Source: Nitrosomonas sp.
Lineage (GTDB): Bacteria > Pseudomonadota > Gammaproteobacteria > Burkholderiales > Nitrosomonadaceae
Length of the DNA: 44,472 nucleotides
Direction: 5' to 3'
Assembly (NCBI RefSeq): GCF_022842015.1
Contig: NZ_JALHQJ010000016.1
Location: 1 to 44,472, forward strand
Each line of letters begins with the position of its first letter. The first letter of the stretch is position 1. Position numbers and translations under genes: made by a program. This document shows, piece by piece, positions 1 through 8,821 of the stretch. Below the pieces are notes generated by a model. It saw only the letters and a program-made list of their open reading frames with translations, had not been told where the DNA came from and did no database searches.

Positions 1-10
1 ATAACGAATC

Positions 11-56
11 ATAGTGCACGGTTTTTGGTGTTAATTCACATATTTAAGTGCACTAT
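11..56. repeat. 9-bp inverted repeat with palindromic GTGCAC arms
   Basis: ATAGTGCAC at 11-19 is mirrored exactly by GTGCACTAT at 48-56, with a 28-nt AT-rich spacer. Each arm also holds the self-palindrome GTGCAC. There is no T-run, so it is not a classical terminator. It lies just 3' of the decayed DUF4832 gene and could be a protein-binding site or the edge of a lost mobile element. Function unknown. Confidence 0.5.
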
Positions 57-88
57 TCTACCAAAATATACACTATTATTCAATTCAA

Positions 89-1780
89 TCAGTTATTTAT
101 GATTTTTGAGTAAGCTCTACCTACGCTACGAGTGTCCATCAGATCCCAGTTTGCACTATTATAGTTGTACAAATAGATTTTCTGCTTCACACTTTTCTTG
201 GAATATTGTCCCCCATAGATTAAATTAAGTTCCGAAACCTTGTCGGGTGGAAGAGCTGTGATGCTAGTCGTGGCGTACCAATCGGTAGCTTTGCCGCCAG
301 ATACATTGAGGGCTTTAATATCATAGGTATCAGCATCGATATCCTTGAAACTAGCGAGACTACCCGTGTCATATTTACCAACTGTAATCCCAACTGAGTC
401 TGCGTAATAAATAGGGGGCTCAGAGATGGATATATGATTTAACCTGTTATAACCTGTCGCCGCTTCCCAAATGTTTGCATTAGCTAGTTGGATGGCGTAC
501 TCCGGTCTTGGGTATAGTTTAGGCTCAGGATCAGGCAAATTAAGTAGCAACTCATAATCACCCGCCCGAAAATCCGCTGGAATACTGATCTCACCGGCGA
601 TGGTATGTATCTTGCCAGGCAACCATAATCTTGGGTCAGTTGATAACTTAAATGTATGCAATGATCCATTGGTGTGTCGCAAGATTAACTCCGCCGCACG
701 AGGATTAAATGGCGCAGAAAATCCCTCATTCTTTAGTTGTAAACTGAATCTGAATTTATTGCCTGGTATGATTTGGTTATCGAAAACGCTTTGCAAAAGG
801 ATCAGGCGATAGCCCAGCCGCTGCTCGATTTCAGCATAACAACTACCATCTACCCATTTCCGCAATAGCGGCTTATACCAATCAAGATTGAGAAACGACC
901 AATGAAACCTAGCTAGTTCATTTAATGCAGTCGCACAACTAAGTCGGGCAGGATCCGGATCAGAAAGAGAATTATAGTCACACGTTTCGCCACTCATAGG
1001 CACCCATTTTGTCTCCTCTTCAAGATAAGAATACTCTGTAGCGTTGACAAATGTCCCACCATCCGATTTACTAGAAACAAAACAATCCAATCGTTATGGT
1101 GCCCGATACGAGCCAAGTAGGAACCATTATGGGCTGCATCTAGATCTACCGGCGAGGTATTACTGAGAATATTTTGCTTGTAACGCGGCGTTCTGAGTAG
1201 GATCATACGGTTGGCAGGTAACATATCAAGCATACCAAAGATTACATCGGCGCGATCATTCCAGTCCGCATCGGGTTGAAAATGGTCCGAATACCACCAC
1301 TCCCCCCAAAGCCCAATGAAACCCGCTTCCATTACAGCAATCAAATCACTATTGTTGTTGAGCGTACTGGATAATTGATTTAAGTGAGACAATATCCTTT
1401 CTTTGGATGCATCATTATAAGGCGGAGTTAGGTTTGGTCCCGAAGATTCAGAATAAGAAAACCGGGGAATCACTTTTAATCCTGCTTGGCGGATTTTATT
1501 AAAATCAGCTTGCATCAAATCCAGATACTGTTGACTGATATCGCTGTTTACAAAATCTTCAAGATAGAAATAGCGGTGAATTAGACTAATTCCCTCATTT
1601 TTACGGTAACACTGAAGGGTGGCTAAATCGAGCGGTTTATAATTGCCAGATTTCACTTTAGCGCTTGCAAAGAAACCGCGTTCAGGATTTGCAATAACTC
1701 CCTTTATGGGTGTGTAGTTAAAGCTATACGTATTAAAACCGCCTGCATCTCCTTGAAAACCACTATCTGGATAGAAATTC
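89..1780 (-). pseudogene. DUF4874/DUF4832 protein, frameshifted
   Basis: Two minus-strand reading frames together encode one protein. The upstream frame (about 1780 down to 1090) has the NPERGFF motif typical of the DUF4874 N-terminus, then a TIM-barrel-like stretch with GLWGEWW, and ends in RIGHHND. The downstream frame (1090-89) resumes with CFVSSKSDGGT, the expected DUF4832 continuation, and carries a beta-sandwich-like C-terminus. The join is broken by a tandem copy of CAATC at 1083-1092 (GATTG GATTG on the coding strand). Removing one copy restores N-D-C-F-V in frame. The coding frame extends upstream of the GTG at 1656 to an in-frame stop at about 1780-1782, so the 5' end is also missing. 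The family is thought to be an extracellular carbohydrate-active-like protein, function unproven. It lies directly downstream of glmS. A sequencing error at the duplication cannot be excluded. Confidence 0.8.
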
Positions 1781-1781
1781 T

Positions 1782-1976
1782 ATGATAACCGCCGGATAGT
1801 CTGCCCAGGCAACCCAATGCGATGCCATAAACACCCCATAACGACTGATTTTCTGATGCAGCCTCTCGCCAAGTTTTAATGTAAGTTTGTAGTGATCGCT
1901 TATCATCCTGGTCAATGAGATTCCACAGAATTCCTTCTTTAGCGTATGAGTAAGTAATCTTTTGATTATTCCACTG
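1782..1976 (-). pseudogene. Unrecognised gene remnant between glmS and the DUF4874 gene
   Basis: An open minus-strand stretch without a start codon begins at the glmS stop. It reads ITYSYAKEGILWNLIDQDD, later WREAASENQSLWGVYGIALG, and ends near LGRLSGGYHRIS. The composition is that of a real protein, but I do not recognise the family. It is overlapped by glmS at its 5' end and runs out where the DUF4874 frame begins, so it may be the missing front of that same decayed gene or a separate fragment. Confidence 0.45.
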
Positions 1977-3813
1977 TTACTGCTTTAGCCAGATTTCTTG
2001 GTTTGTCAACATCAGTACCTTTCTGCAAAGCAACATGATAAGCAAGTAACTGTAGTGGAATCGTGTGGAGTATAGGGCTAAACATTCCGGCGTGTTCTGC
2101 AAGCCGAATAATATGCACTCCTTCACTTTCCTGGATGCTAGAATCCGCATCAGCAATAACATACAATTCTCCACCTCTTGCGCGAACTTCTTGCAAATTC
2201 GACTTGAGTTTCTCCTGTAGTGAATCATTGGGTGCAATCGCTACTACTGGCATTTCTTTATCTACTAATGCAAGTGGCCCGTGTTTCAGCTCCCCCGCAG
2301 CATAGGCTTCAGCATGAATATAGGAAATTTCTTTGAGCTTGAGCGCACCTTCCATAGCAATAGGATAATGTACACCCCGCCCAAGAAATAAGGCATGTCG
2401 TTTATGTGAAAAATTCTTTGCCCATTCTATTATCTGCGGTTCAATCTGGAGCGCCAACTGCATTGCTATGGGTAAATGTCGTAATCCATCAATCAATTTT
2501 TGTTCTAGTTTTTCCGAGATTTTTTTACGTAGCTTTGCAAAAACTGCCGCTAGTAACATCAACGCAACCAATTGAGTGGTAAATGCCTTGGTTGAAGCCA
2601 CTCCTATCTCAGGTCCTGCACGAGTAAGAAAGCGTAAATCGGTTTGCCGCATTAAAGCACTTTCCGGAACATTGCAAATAGCTAAGCTATACCGATGTCC
2701 CCGTGATTTTGCATATTTTAGTGCAGCTAGTGTATCAGCAGTTTCACCTGACTGCGAAATTCCCACAACAAGCGTATCAGGATTGGCTATCGGCTCTCGA
2801 TAGCGGTACTCACTTGCTATTTCAACACTACAGGGCAATCCAGAAATGGCTTCCAGCCAGTGCATAGCTACAAGGCCTGCGTGATAGCTGGTTCCACAAG
2901 CAAGTATTAGAATACCGGAAGTCTTCTGGAAAACTGACTCAGCTTCACTACCAAACAACCGGGGTGACAAAGAATGCGCATTAAAAACCATTTCCAATGT
3001 GTTTGCTATCGCAACAGGTTGCTCAAAAATTTCCTTTTGCATAAAATGTGCATAAGGTCCTAGCTCTACCGCTTCACGGGTCAAATCAGTTTCTAGTTCT
3101 ACACGTCTTACTTTTTCACCTAATTTATTTTTAGTAATATTTATGACATGATAATTGCTACTAGTTAATTCCGCCACATCGCCTTCTTCTAGATAAACCA
3201 TTCGTCGAGTTACCTGCAACAACGCTGAAGCATCCGAAGCAGCATAATTGCCATTTTTACTCAGACCTAGTAGCAAAGGCGCTCCATTACGTGCAGCTAT
3301 AATGCGATCTGGACGTTCCTCTTCAATCACTACAATAGCATAGGCACCTTGCAATTCTGCAGCAGCCAAACAGACAGCTTCGCGTAAATCGCGCGTTATT
3401 TCGAGATGCAGTGAAATAAGGTGGCCAATCACCTCTGTGTCCGTATCAGAAAGAAATTCAAATCCTGCTTCTTGTAAACGTCGCCGTATAACCTCATGGT
3501 TCTCAATAATGCCATTATGTACAACAGCTATTTTTTTATCATTTCCAGCAAAATGTGGATGAGCATTACGCTCACAAGGCACTCCATGAGTTGCCCACCG
3601 TGTGTGCGCAATACCGGTTAGCCCCTCTGTTTTTTCGATACTGACAAGTTTTGCTAATTCTGCCACACGCTCTGTTGTTCGTACTCTATGCAATTTACCA
3701 TTCGCAACAACTATGCCAGCAGAATCATAGCCTCGATATTCCAGTCTGAGCAGTCCTTCCAATAAAACCGGCACTATATTATCTTTTGCTACCGCACCAA
3801 CTATTCCACACAT
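1966..3813 (-). CDS. glmS: Glutamine--fructose-6-phosphate aminotransferase (isomerizing)
   Basis: This 615-residue enzyme makes glucosamine 6-phosphate from fructose 6-phosphate and glutamine, the first step to UDP-GlcNAc for peptidoglycan and LPS, in the cytoplasm. The protein starts MCGIVGAV, so Cys2 becomes the N-terminal nucleophile of the glutaminase domain (about 1-235), with HTRWATHG and HNGIIEN motifs. Two SIS sugar-isomerase domains follow, with CGTSYHAG and SQSGETADT for phosphosugar binding. The C-terminus ends [13 protein letters not shown], the conserved tail. Length is normal and the frame is intact. A GGGGTGG-like ribosome site precedes the ATG. The usual partner glmU is not adjacent in this window. 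Confidence 0.97.
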   Translation of the reverse strand: MCGIVGAVAKDNIVPVLLEGLLRLEYRGYDSAGIVVANGKLHRVRTTERVAELAKLVSIEKTEGLTGIAHTRWATHGVPCERNAHPHFAGNDKKIAVVHNGIIENHEVIRRRLQEAGFEFLSDTDTEVIGHLISLHLEITRDLREAVCLAAAELQGAYAIVVIEEERPDRIIAARNGAPLLLGLSKNGNYAASDASALLQVTRRMVYLEEGDVAELTSSNYHVINITKNKLGEKVRRVELETDLTREAVELGPYAHFMQKEIFEQPVAIANTLEMVFNAHSLSPRLFGSEAESVFQKTSGILILACGTSYHAGLVAMHWLEAISGLPCSVEIASEYRYREPIANPDTLVVGISQSGETADTLAALKYAKSRGHRYSLAICNVPESALMRQTDLRFLTRAGPEIGVASTKAFTTQLVALMLLAAVFAKLRKKISEKLEQKLIDGLRHLPIAMQLALQIEPQIIEWAKNFSHKRHALFLGRGVHYPIAMEGALKLKEISYIHAEAYAAGELKHGPLALVDKEMPVVAIAPNDSLQEKLKSNLQEVRARGGELYVIADADSSIQESEGVHIIRLAEHAGMFSPILHTIPLQLLAYHVALQKGTDVDKPRNLAKAVTVE

Positions 3814-4066
3814 ACTACCACCCCTTTTTCTAATTTCATTTTATTCTTAGTTAGCTTCACTTCAAAGATGTCAATTCAGCGATATTTAACTTCATTTGGT
3901 CATATCTGTATTTTTATCCTCATGACTACGGCGGAATGTCCGTAAAAGTCTTTTGTCTAATCCAACTATCGCAAAAAACGTGAATAAACTCACTTGCAGC
4001 GGTTGCAAGCACTCATCACGACAATTACCGTCTGATTAGTGCGCGCAACAATGACTTATAAAATAA

Positions 4067-5438
4067 TCAGGCAATCATATCGGTTGCAACGAATGTCGGA
4101 GCACCCGTCAATGTGATCGAGAAGTCGGCGGTATTGCCATTAGTTCCACCCACGTTAGCTTGCAACATACCACCCGCATAGCGCACTTGCCCGGCAGCCG
4201 TAAAAGCAGCATTACCAATAAAGATGAAAGCCTGATCACCGGCTACATTAGTGTTGGCATCAAGTGCACTGAGATCGATTTTATCCAATCCACTCGCAAA
4301 ATTGGCGATACTGTCCCGATTCGTTGCATTAAAGGGAGATTGATTGAGCGCAGTATAAAGAAAAGTATCAGTTCCAGCCCCACCCACTAAAGTATCGGCC
4401 CCTAATCCACCAAACAATATGTCATCACCAGCGCCGCCTGAAAGCGTATTGACGCCATTATTACCGATCAAGATGTTGTTCTCACCATTGCCAGTACCGT
4501 TGATTGCACTACCACCTGTCAGCGTAAGGTTCTCAACGTTTGCAGCTGTCGCCAACGTAAATGTGACCGAGCTAAAAACTGTATCGTTACCACCCAGAGC
4601 GAGCTCTGTAACCGTGTCAGAGAGGCTATTAACTATATAGGTACACACCCATACCACCTTGCATGCTATCATTTCCGGCGCCGCCATCCAGGGTGTGATC
4701 ACCGTCACCGCCAATGAGCGTGTCGTTGCCATTCGCTCCTATTAATTCATTATTGTTGGCATTGCCAGTGATAATGTTAGCCAGATCATTACCCGTACCA
4801 TTAATAGCCAATGTTCCAATTAAATTGAGATTCTCAACATTGGCAGGCAATACATAGCTCGCGCTGCTTCTGACTAAATCAACACCTTCATTGCTATTCT
4901 CAATGACAATACCGTTCACATTGTCAATAACAAAAGTATCATCCCCCAATCCACCAATTAAAGTATCTGCTTCAGGGCCTCCATTGAGTATATCGTTGCC
5001 AGCTCCTCCATCCAGAATATTGGTCTTGAAATTTCCTCTCAAATTATCGTTATAATTACTGCCAATTAAATTCTCGATATCCGTAATAGTGTCTCTACCT
5101 GCACCAATCGTATTTTGCTGAGTAGTAATAGCTAGGGAAACTGTCACCCCAGCAGTAGCAGTAGCGTTAGCATAAGATACTGTATCGTTGTTGGATGACG
5201 TACCAGTCAGAAAATCTTTTCCTGCTGTACTAAATAACAATGCACCGTTGGAACTTAAAACCGCCGCTGTCGCTGCACTGGTCAGGCTTTCCAATGTTCC
5301 ATGACCGTCGGTATAGCGAGCTTGAACACTGATGTTTTTACCAACGTCGGCATTGATCAGCATATAGTTACTGTTAATGGCATTGGCAATGGGTGCACCA
5401 TTGCGTATCCATTGATAACCAAGGCGGCTGCGCCGCAA
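4067..5438 (-). pseudogene. RTX-type calcium-binding repeat protein, frameshifted and 5'-truncated
   Basis: Two overlapping minus-strand frames (5438-4629 and 4732-4067) encode one protein. It opens with an Ig-like segment (GYQWIRNG ... DVGKNISVQARYTDG) and continues with RTX nonapeptides such as GGAGNDILNGG and GGLGDDTF, separated by blocks of the type ENLNLIGTLAINGTGN. The C-terminal block resembles type I-secreted proteins and ends ATDMIA. At about 4640-4650 the frame changes between GGMG and TYIVNS, where GGMGDDTYIVNS would be expected; the break is net -2 or +1. The 5' end has no credible start: the TTG at 5438 lies in a GC-rich patch and an in-frame stop lies about 40 nt upstream. Known family members are exported calcium-binding proteins; this copy is probably inactive. 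Confidence 0.8.
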
Positions 5439-5610
5439 CTTCGTTCTTGCGGTCGCATCCGCTCCCGCTCAAACGCATTTTGCTATGCCTAATGGTCGGC
5501 GATTTATCCGCTGTACATTTTTCAATACGCCATTGACACAGTTCTTTCGTGTGCAGTATTTCCTCCTTTTCTCGCAATTTCTCTTTGCTTATCTGCATCC
5601 CTTCAAGCAA
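5374..5610 (-). other. Doubtful short ORF at the truncated end of the RTX gene
   Basis: A 78-codon frame runs into the RTX gene in a different reading frame. Its first part (MQISKEKLREKEEILHTKEL) is lysine and glutamate rich and could be the start of a real gene. The second half crosses the GC-rich patch at 5420-5470 and is a shadow of the RTX sequence. I think this marks a recombination junction where two unrelated sequences were joined. No known family recognised. Confidence 0.3.
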
Positions 5611-5849
5611 AACTATTGTTTAATTCATTAACATTTGTGCTAGTAGATCGAGAAGTAATCTTATTAATTTTCCAAAAAAAACATAATAACCCTTAAAGAA
5701 TCACATTTAATATATTCCTTCATATTTCAATCATATATGCAGATTTCAATATTACAAAGACATTAAAAAAACTTTCTAAGTTAGCAATCGCACATACATT
5801 TTTTGTAGAAATAATCATGATAAGCCTCTTGCTGAAAAAGGAGGATTTT
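5439..5849. other. Gap: recombination junction and AT-rich leader
   Basis: The part next to the RTX gene is a short GC-rich segment (about 5420-5470), which contrasts with the very AT-rich sequence from 5610 to 5849 that leads into the small ORFs. No transposase, terminal repeats or tRNA were seen. A promoter for the 5850 gene is likely in the AT-rich part but no hexamers stand out. Confidence 0.4.
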
Positions 5850-6002
5850 ATGTTAACCCGAGACAAAATCTTTGAGTTCGATTTCGCAGATTCTAATTCT
5901 TATTTTGATAACTCAGCACTTAGCTTTGACATACCACCTCTTGAAGTACACGCAGAAGAAGATTTTATTTCATTAGATGGCAAATATCATATTGAAGAGT
6001 AA
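5850..6002 (+). CDS. Small acidic peptide, 50 residues, possible precursor peptide
   Basis: The ATG at 5850 follows an excellent ribosome site, AAAGGAGG at 5837-5844, so I prefer it to the in-frame ATG at 5817. The peptide has a basic MLTRDK start and then a strongly acidic, aromatic body (FEFDFADSNSYFDNS, later EVHAEEDFISLDG) ending in HIEE. There is no signal peptide, cysteine or membrane segment. It is followed 68 nt later by another small ORF with its own good ribosome site, so the two probably form one unit. The size, charge and pairing recall leader or precursor peptides, but no modifying enzyme lies nearby. Function unknown. Confidence 0.6.
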   Translation: MLTRDKIFEFDFADSNSYFDNSALSFDIPPLEVHAEEDFISLDGKYHIEE

Positions 6003-6070
6003 TAGATATATTTATCAAAGCTATGGCGATAAAAACCACTTATTTACAATTTTTTCAGGAGTAAGCTAGT

Positions 6071-6283
6071 ATGAAAAATAAAAGAGAACTTAACGATAAT
6101 AAGAAAATATTTATAGAAAAAAATGATTATAAATCAGCTTTTTCGATGATTGGATCGATGGATTTTATGCCTTCAGCCCTTCCGCAAAAAAAGAATTATA
6201 CAAATAGTAATTTCTCTAAAATAAGACCTGTTAGCTATTCTTACGGAAAATATCAGTCTTGTATAAAATGCACTCCTTCATAA
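6071..6283 (+). CDS. Small basic peptide, 70 residues, with C-terminal CxxC
   Basis: The ATG at 6071 is preceded by AGGAG at a 9-nt spacing. The peptide is lysine and asparagine rich at the start (MKNKRELNDNKK), has a middle hydrophobic patch (FSMIGSMDFMPSALP), and ends in a tyrosine and serine rich tail SYSYGKYQSCIKCTPS. The two cysteines in CIKC could bind a metal or be modified. It is co-directional with the acidic peptide at 5850 and followed 100 nt later by a terminator. It may be a RiPP-like precursor or a small metal-binding protein. No family recognised. Confidence 0.55.
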   Translation: MKNKRELNDNKKIFIEKNDYKSAFSMIGSMDFMPSALPQKKNYTNSNFSKIRPVSYSYGKYQSCIKCTPS

Positions 6284-6382
6284 GAAGCTACGATGAGGGC
6301 AGGATGTAAGAAAAGGAATCCTCTCTAAATTATCTAACAAAAAACTTCACAAATAATCAGAAGAATGAACGACATAATTAAC

Positions 6383-6400
6383 CCGCTTCGGCGGTTTTTT
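6383..6400 (+). terminator. Rho-independent terminator after the small peptide pair
   Basis: CCGC at 6383-6386, a TTCG tetraloop and GCGG at 6391-6394 are followed directly by six T residues. The short GC stem with a UUCG loop and a T-run is a standard terminator, positioned to end the 5850-6283 unit. Confidence 0.75.
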
Positions 6401-6686
6401 ATTTCTAGCAGGTAATGAAAGCTGTACGGAGGCATAAAGATATAAGTCCATTTTCGCACAGAAGCAAGATTATGAATTCCCAATTCATTAAAAGGATACA
6501 TATCATGCAATGTACGAATTGGTTTCTATAAACCTTCACACAAGAAAATCTTTCAACTCAATAAAATTGAACAAATAAATTTACGGCATCAAATCAATGT
6601 TATCTACCGCACAGATAGTACTTCAATATACGAGCATGATTCTAGGGTACTTTTTCGTACAATTTTAATCATGGAGATATACTGAA
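6401..6686. other. Gap before the secreted coiled-coil gene
   Basis: AT-rich non-coding sequence between the terminator at 6383-6400 and the gene at 6687. It must hold that gene's promoter, but I see no hexamer pair strong enough to assign. No ORF with a ribosome site was found. Confidence 0.3.
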
Positions 6687-7031
6687 ATGAAAATATTTAA
6701 TTTGTTATTAATAATAACTGCAGGCTTATTCTTTGCTTCACCTTTAATTTCTGCTGCTGAAAAAGATCCCGATTTTCAAACTGAAAAAAATAGAGAAATC
6801 GGAAATGTAAAAGAAAGAATACAGATAATAGAAGGGCGACTAAATTGTATGCAAAAATCGAATGATTTTGAATCTTTGAAAACTTGCAATCAAGGTGCCG
6901 ACAAAAAAATGGATGCTTTAGAAGCTAAAATTAATGCTCAAGAGCGTAATAAAAAACAAGCTGATAACAAAACACCCGCTAATCAACAACAAGATAACAA
7001 AAAACTCGATGCTGATATTAAGCCTAACTAA
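6687..7031 (+). CDS. Secreted small coiled-coil protein
   Basis: This 114-residue protein starts with a clear signal peptide (MKIFNLLLIITAGLFFASP ... ISAA, cleavage near residue 24), so it is exported to the periplasm. The mature part is charged and helical, with a heptad-like region EKNREIGNVKERIQIIEGRL and two cysteines (residues about 54 and 67) that could pair. The tail is low-complexity and lysine/glutamine/asparagine rich, ending DADIKPN. A GGAGA ribosome site precedes the ATG. A terminator follows at 7061. It resembles short periplasmic helical proteins of nitrosomonads and methylotrophs, but I cannot name a family. Confidence 0.75.
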   Translation: MKIFNLLLIITAGLFFASPLISAAEKDPDFQTEKNREIGNVKERIQIIEGRLNCMQKSNDFESLKTCNQGADKKMDALEAKINAQERNKKQADNKTPANQQQDNKKLDADIKPN

Positions 7032-7060
7032 TTTATAGCAAGAAAATCTTAGGAAAAACT

Positions 7061-7084
7061 CCAGCTCTAATGCTGGTTTTTTTT
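7061..7084 (+). terminator. Rho-independent terminator
   Basis: CCAGC at 7061-7065, a 6-nt loop and GCTGG at 7072-7076, followed by eight T residues. It lies 30 nt after the stop codon of the secreted coiled-coil gene. Confidence 0.85.
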
Positions 7085-7139
7085 CAATTAGTTTTTTTTA
7101 AATTGTGCAATTCATTGTCAACAAATATAAGGATAAGAT

Positions 7140-7289
7140 ATGAATGAAAGGTTCGAGACTGAAAGGATTGATGTGGCTTTTACGCCATGCAACAGCAGCT
7201 TCAAAGTTTTCAGTATCCGCGCTCTTTCTCTCAATTACAGAATTGGTGGCTTATGCCAAGCTGCTTTACTAATTCTTTTGTTTCCATAG
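7140..7289 (+). CDS. Possible small ORF, 49 codons
   Basis: ATG at 7140 follows AAGGA at 7129-7133 with a 6-nt spacer, a good ribosome site. The translation begins MNERFETERIDVAFTPCNSS and ends in a hydrophobic stretch AALLILLFP. No family recognised. An overlapping frame from 7144 is also open for 42 codons, so chance is possible. The ribosome site is the main support. Confidence 0.3.
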   Translation: MNERFETERIDVAFTPCNSSFKVFSIRALSLNYRIGGLCQAALLILLFP

Positions 7290-7421
7290 TTTGATTGCCC
7301 CGTGAAACATTATGGTGAAACCAATTTGTAAAACTGGTGGACTAAAATTTTGATGACCGTCGAATTACTCCCGCCACAAAACACCCGATCAGTACCTTTT
7401 CATTCAGGGATTTTCTAATCT

Positions 7422-7535
7422 CTACATTGTTTTCGTAAGTAATTCTACTAGAAACTGATATAACCACGATCCACCGTAGGCTATAACGATGATCATTAAT
7501 ATCGCTGTAATGCCGTATAAAATATTGTTAATCAT
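7422..7535 (-). CDS. Possible single-pass membrane microprotein, 37 residues
   Basis: Reading the minus strand from ATG at 7535, the peptide begins MINNILYGITAILMIIVI, continues AYGGSWLYQFLVELL and stops at 7422. One clear transmembrane helix of about 20 residues is followed by an amphipathic tail. AGGA lies about 10 nt upstream of the ATG. Such short single-helix proteins often accompany respiratory or transport complexes, but nothing here identifies a partner. It is too short to be sure of by composition alone. Confidence 0.4.
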   Translation of the reverse strand: MINNILYGITAILMIIVIAYGGSWLYQFLVELLTKTM

Positions 7536-7806
7536 TTAATGGATTCCTATTCTTGCATGTGCCGATTTCATTTTATTCAGATTATAGATTTTTTATTAAC
7601 ATGATTTTACCTATGAAAAAAAATAATTTGAAACAGTTACATAATACTTATCAAGGGCTTGCCGTTCTTGAGAACAGTTTCTTATTATGCTGATTTACTT
7701 GCTCTTAAAAGACTGCCACCCCTCAAAGTGCAACTCGTTCAATAATATAGAGATTCCCTATATTCCATATAGGAAAATTAAGAAATGTGAATATTTCATA
7801 AATATA
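7536..7806. other. Non-coding AT-rich region with a small palindrome
   Basis: No ORF with a ribosome site was found; a 30-codon frame from 7600 lacks one. CCTATAT at 7757-7763 and ATATAGG at 7767-7773 form a perfect 7-bp inverted repeat with a 3-nt centre, about 35 bp upstream of the -35 of the next gene. This may be a regulator site. Confidence 0.35.
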
Positions 7807-7867
7807 TTGTGAACTTTTTGTGAAGTATGCTATCTTAAATATAACAAGTAAATTTTGAAGATAGCAT
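7807..7867 (+). promoter_or_regulatory. Promoter with a 10-bp inverted repeat across the -10
   Basis: TTGTGA at 7807-7812 and TATCTT at 7831-7836 are separated by 18 nt and make a plausible sigma-70 promoter for the gene at 7895. A perfect 10-bp inverted repeat, ATGCTATCTT at 7827-7836 and AAGATAGCAT at 7858-7867, overlaps the -10 and covers the likely start of the transcript. It could be an operator, or a 5' hairpin in the mRNA. Confidence 0.5.
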
Positions 7868-7894
7868 CGATAAACATCCCACCAGGAGATTCAC

Positions 7895-8134
7895 ATGAAA
7901 ACAAGTCAAAATACAATTTACTCAGCAGCAAAAATTACGTTCGTTTTATTTGTCATTGTGCCTCTGATTGGACTTATGATGGTTGGAGATTCACCCTCGT
8001 TTACAGTAATGCAAACTGAAGTATCCTGGATTGAAGCTGATATCGTTTTAGGAACACTATTTTTTATAGGCTACCTTGTATTTGCCAGCGTATCTAATAA
8101 AGCACGTGCTTCGCAGAAAAAAATTCATGCCTAA
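7895..8134 (+). CDS. Small two-helix membrane protein
   Basis: 79 residues with two predicted transmembrane helices: KITFVLFVIVPLIGLMMVG (about 13-31) and ADIVLGTLFFIGYLVFASV (about 48-66), joined by a short loop and ending in a basic tail KARASQKKIHA. The arrangement suggests an inner-membrane protein with a cytoplasmic basic C-terminus. CCAGGAGATTCAC just before the ATG is a strong ribosome site. It is a single-gene unit with its own promoter and terminator. No family recognised. Confidence 0.75.
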   Translation: MKTSQNTIYSAAKITFVLFVIVPLIGLMMVGDSPSFTVMQTEVSWIEADIVLGTLFFIGYLVFASVSNKARASQKKIHA

Positions 8135-8152
8135 ATTTTCTTAGGCTAAAAG

Positions 8153-8184
8153 AAGGCCAATGTTGTTATACATTGGCCTTTTTC
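8153..8184 (+). terminator. Rho-independent terminator
   Basis: GGCCAATG at 8155-8162 pairs with CATTGGCC at 8171-8178 around an 8-nt loop; flanking A and T residues extend the stem and a T-run follows. It ends the membrane protein gene at 7895. Confidence 0.9.
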
Positions 8185-8250
8185 TATTTGGAAACGAAGG
8201 AATGTAGAATTTCTTTGCAAGAATAGGGTAGATATATGCTCAATTGGTTT

Positions 8251-8466
8251 TCATAAACGTTCTACATCGTTGACGATAAAACTTGCGATCACACCGTTGA
8301 TCATTTTTTGATTCACCAACCGTTTGAGTGCAAAAATTGGAATCTCAATACTCTTAGCGATGCGCTTCAATCAGATAACCTGCTGTTCCATAACCAACCA
8401 CAACATATTCACAATCTGTCTCAGCCTTTCGAGGCCAAGGCCAAGCATAAAAAATAGGATTTAACT
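8251..8466 (-). pseudogene. Frameshifted remnant of an unrecognised gene
   Basis: Two minus-strand frames join into a protein-like sequence. The first reads FYAWPWPRKAETDCEYVVVG and YGTAGYLIEAHR, then stops at about 8355. The second frame continues at the same point with AKSIEIPIFALKRLVNQKM and INGVIASFIVNDVERL, stopping at 8251. The composition is of a real protein, but the 5' end is cut by a stop just after the antitoxin-like gene. I do not recognise the family. It could be the degraded partner of the antitoxin-like gene or unrelated. Confidence 0.45.
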
Positions 8467-8472
8467 AGATAT

Positions 8473-8799
8473 TCACACTCTGTGAATAGCATTACTTGCC
8501 CGCTCAAGCATTTTATTGGTTATGTTGCTGCGGCGCTCAATCTGAGCTAACGCTTGACTGACGCCCAGCCGCTGTGCAAGTTGTTCTTGTGTGATACCTG
8601 CCTTAATGCGCGCCAAAGCCACAGGATTATCAACATAGTCCTCAAGGACAAATGGAACATAGGCTTGTTCCGCATCCTGATCGGCTTCATAAACAGTCAA
8701 CTCTTTCTCAATTTGATCTTTCAGTGTGTGATAAACCGCTATAGGTAACAAGATATATTCATCTTTACCTTGAATGGATTTTATTTTTTGAAGTGTCAT
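8473..8799 (-). CDS. XRE-family helix-turn-helix protein, antitoxin-like
   Basis: I choose the ATG at 8799 because GGAGA lies about 10 nt upstream and because the longer frame upstream only reads the antisense of a FG-GAP stub. The resulting 108-residue protein has an N-terminal RelB/PHD-like part (DEYILLPIAVYHTLKDQI, about 13-30), an acidic linker (YEADQDAEQAYVPFVLEDY) and a C-terminal HTH (ARIKAGITQEQLAQRLGVSQ, about 62-81). Such proteins neutralise a toxin and repress their own operon. No intact toxin gene is adjacent. The HTH recognition helix region (SQALAQIER) looks one residue short of the usual pattern. Confidence 0.7.
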   Translation of the reverse strand: MTLQKIKSIQGKDEYILLPIAVYHTLKDQIEKELTVYEADQDAEQAYVPFVLEDYVDNPVALARIKAGITQEQLAQRLGVSQALAQIERRSNITNKMLERASNAIHRV

Positions 8800-8821
8800 T
8801 TGCAAGCATCTCCACGCGGTA

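Noticed and set aside
7600-7692. 30-codon ORF starting MILPMKKNN
   Set aside because: No ribosome site and no protein-like features.
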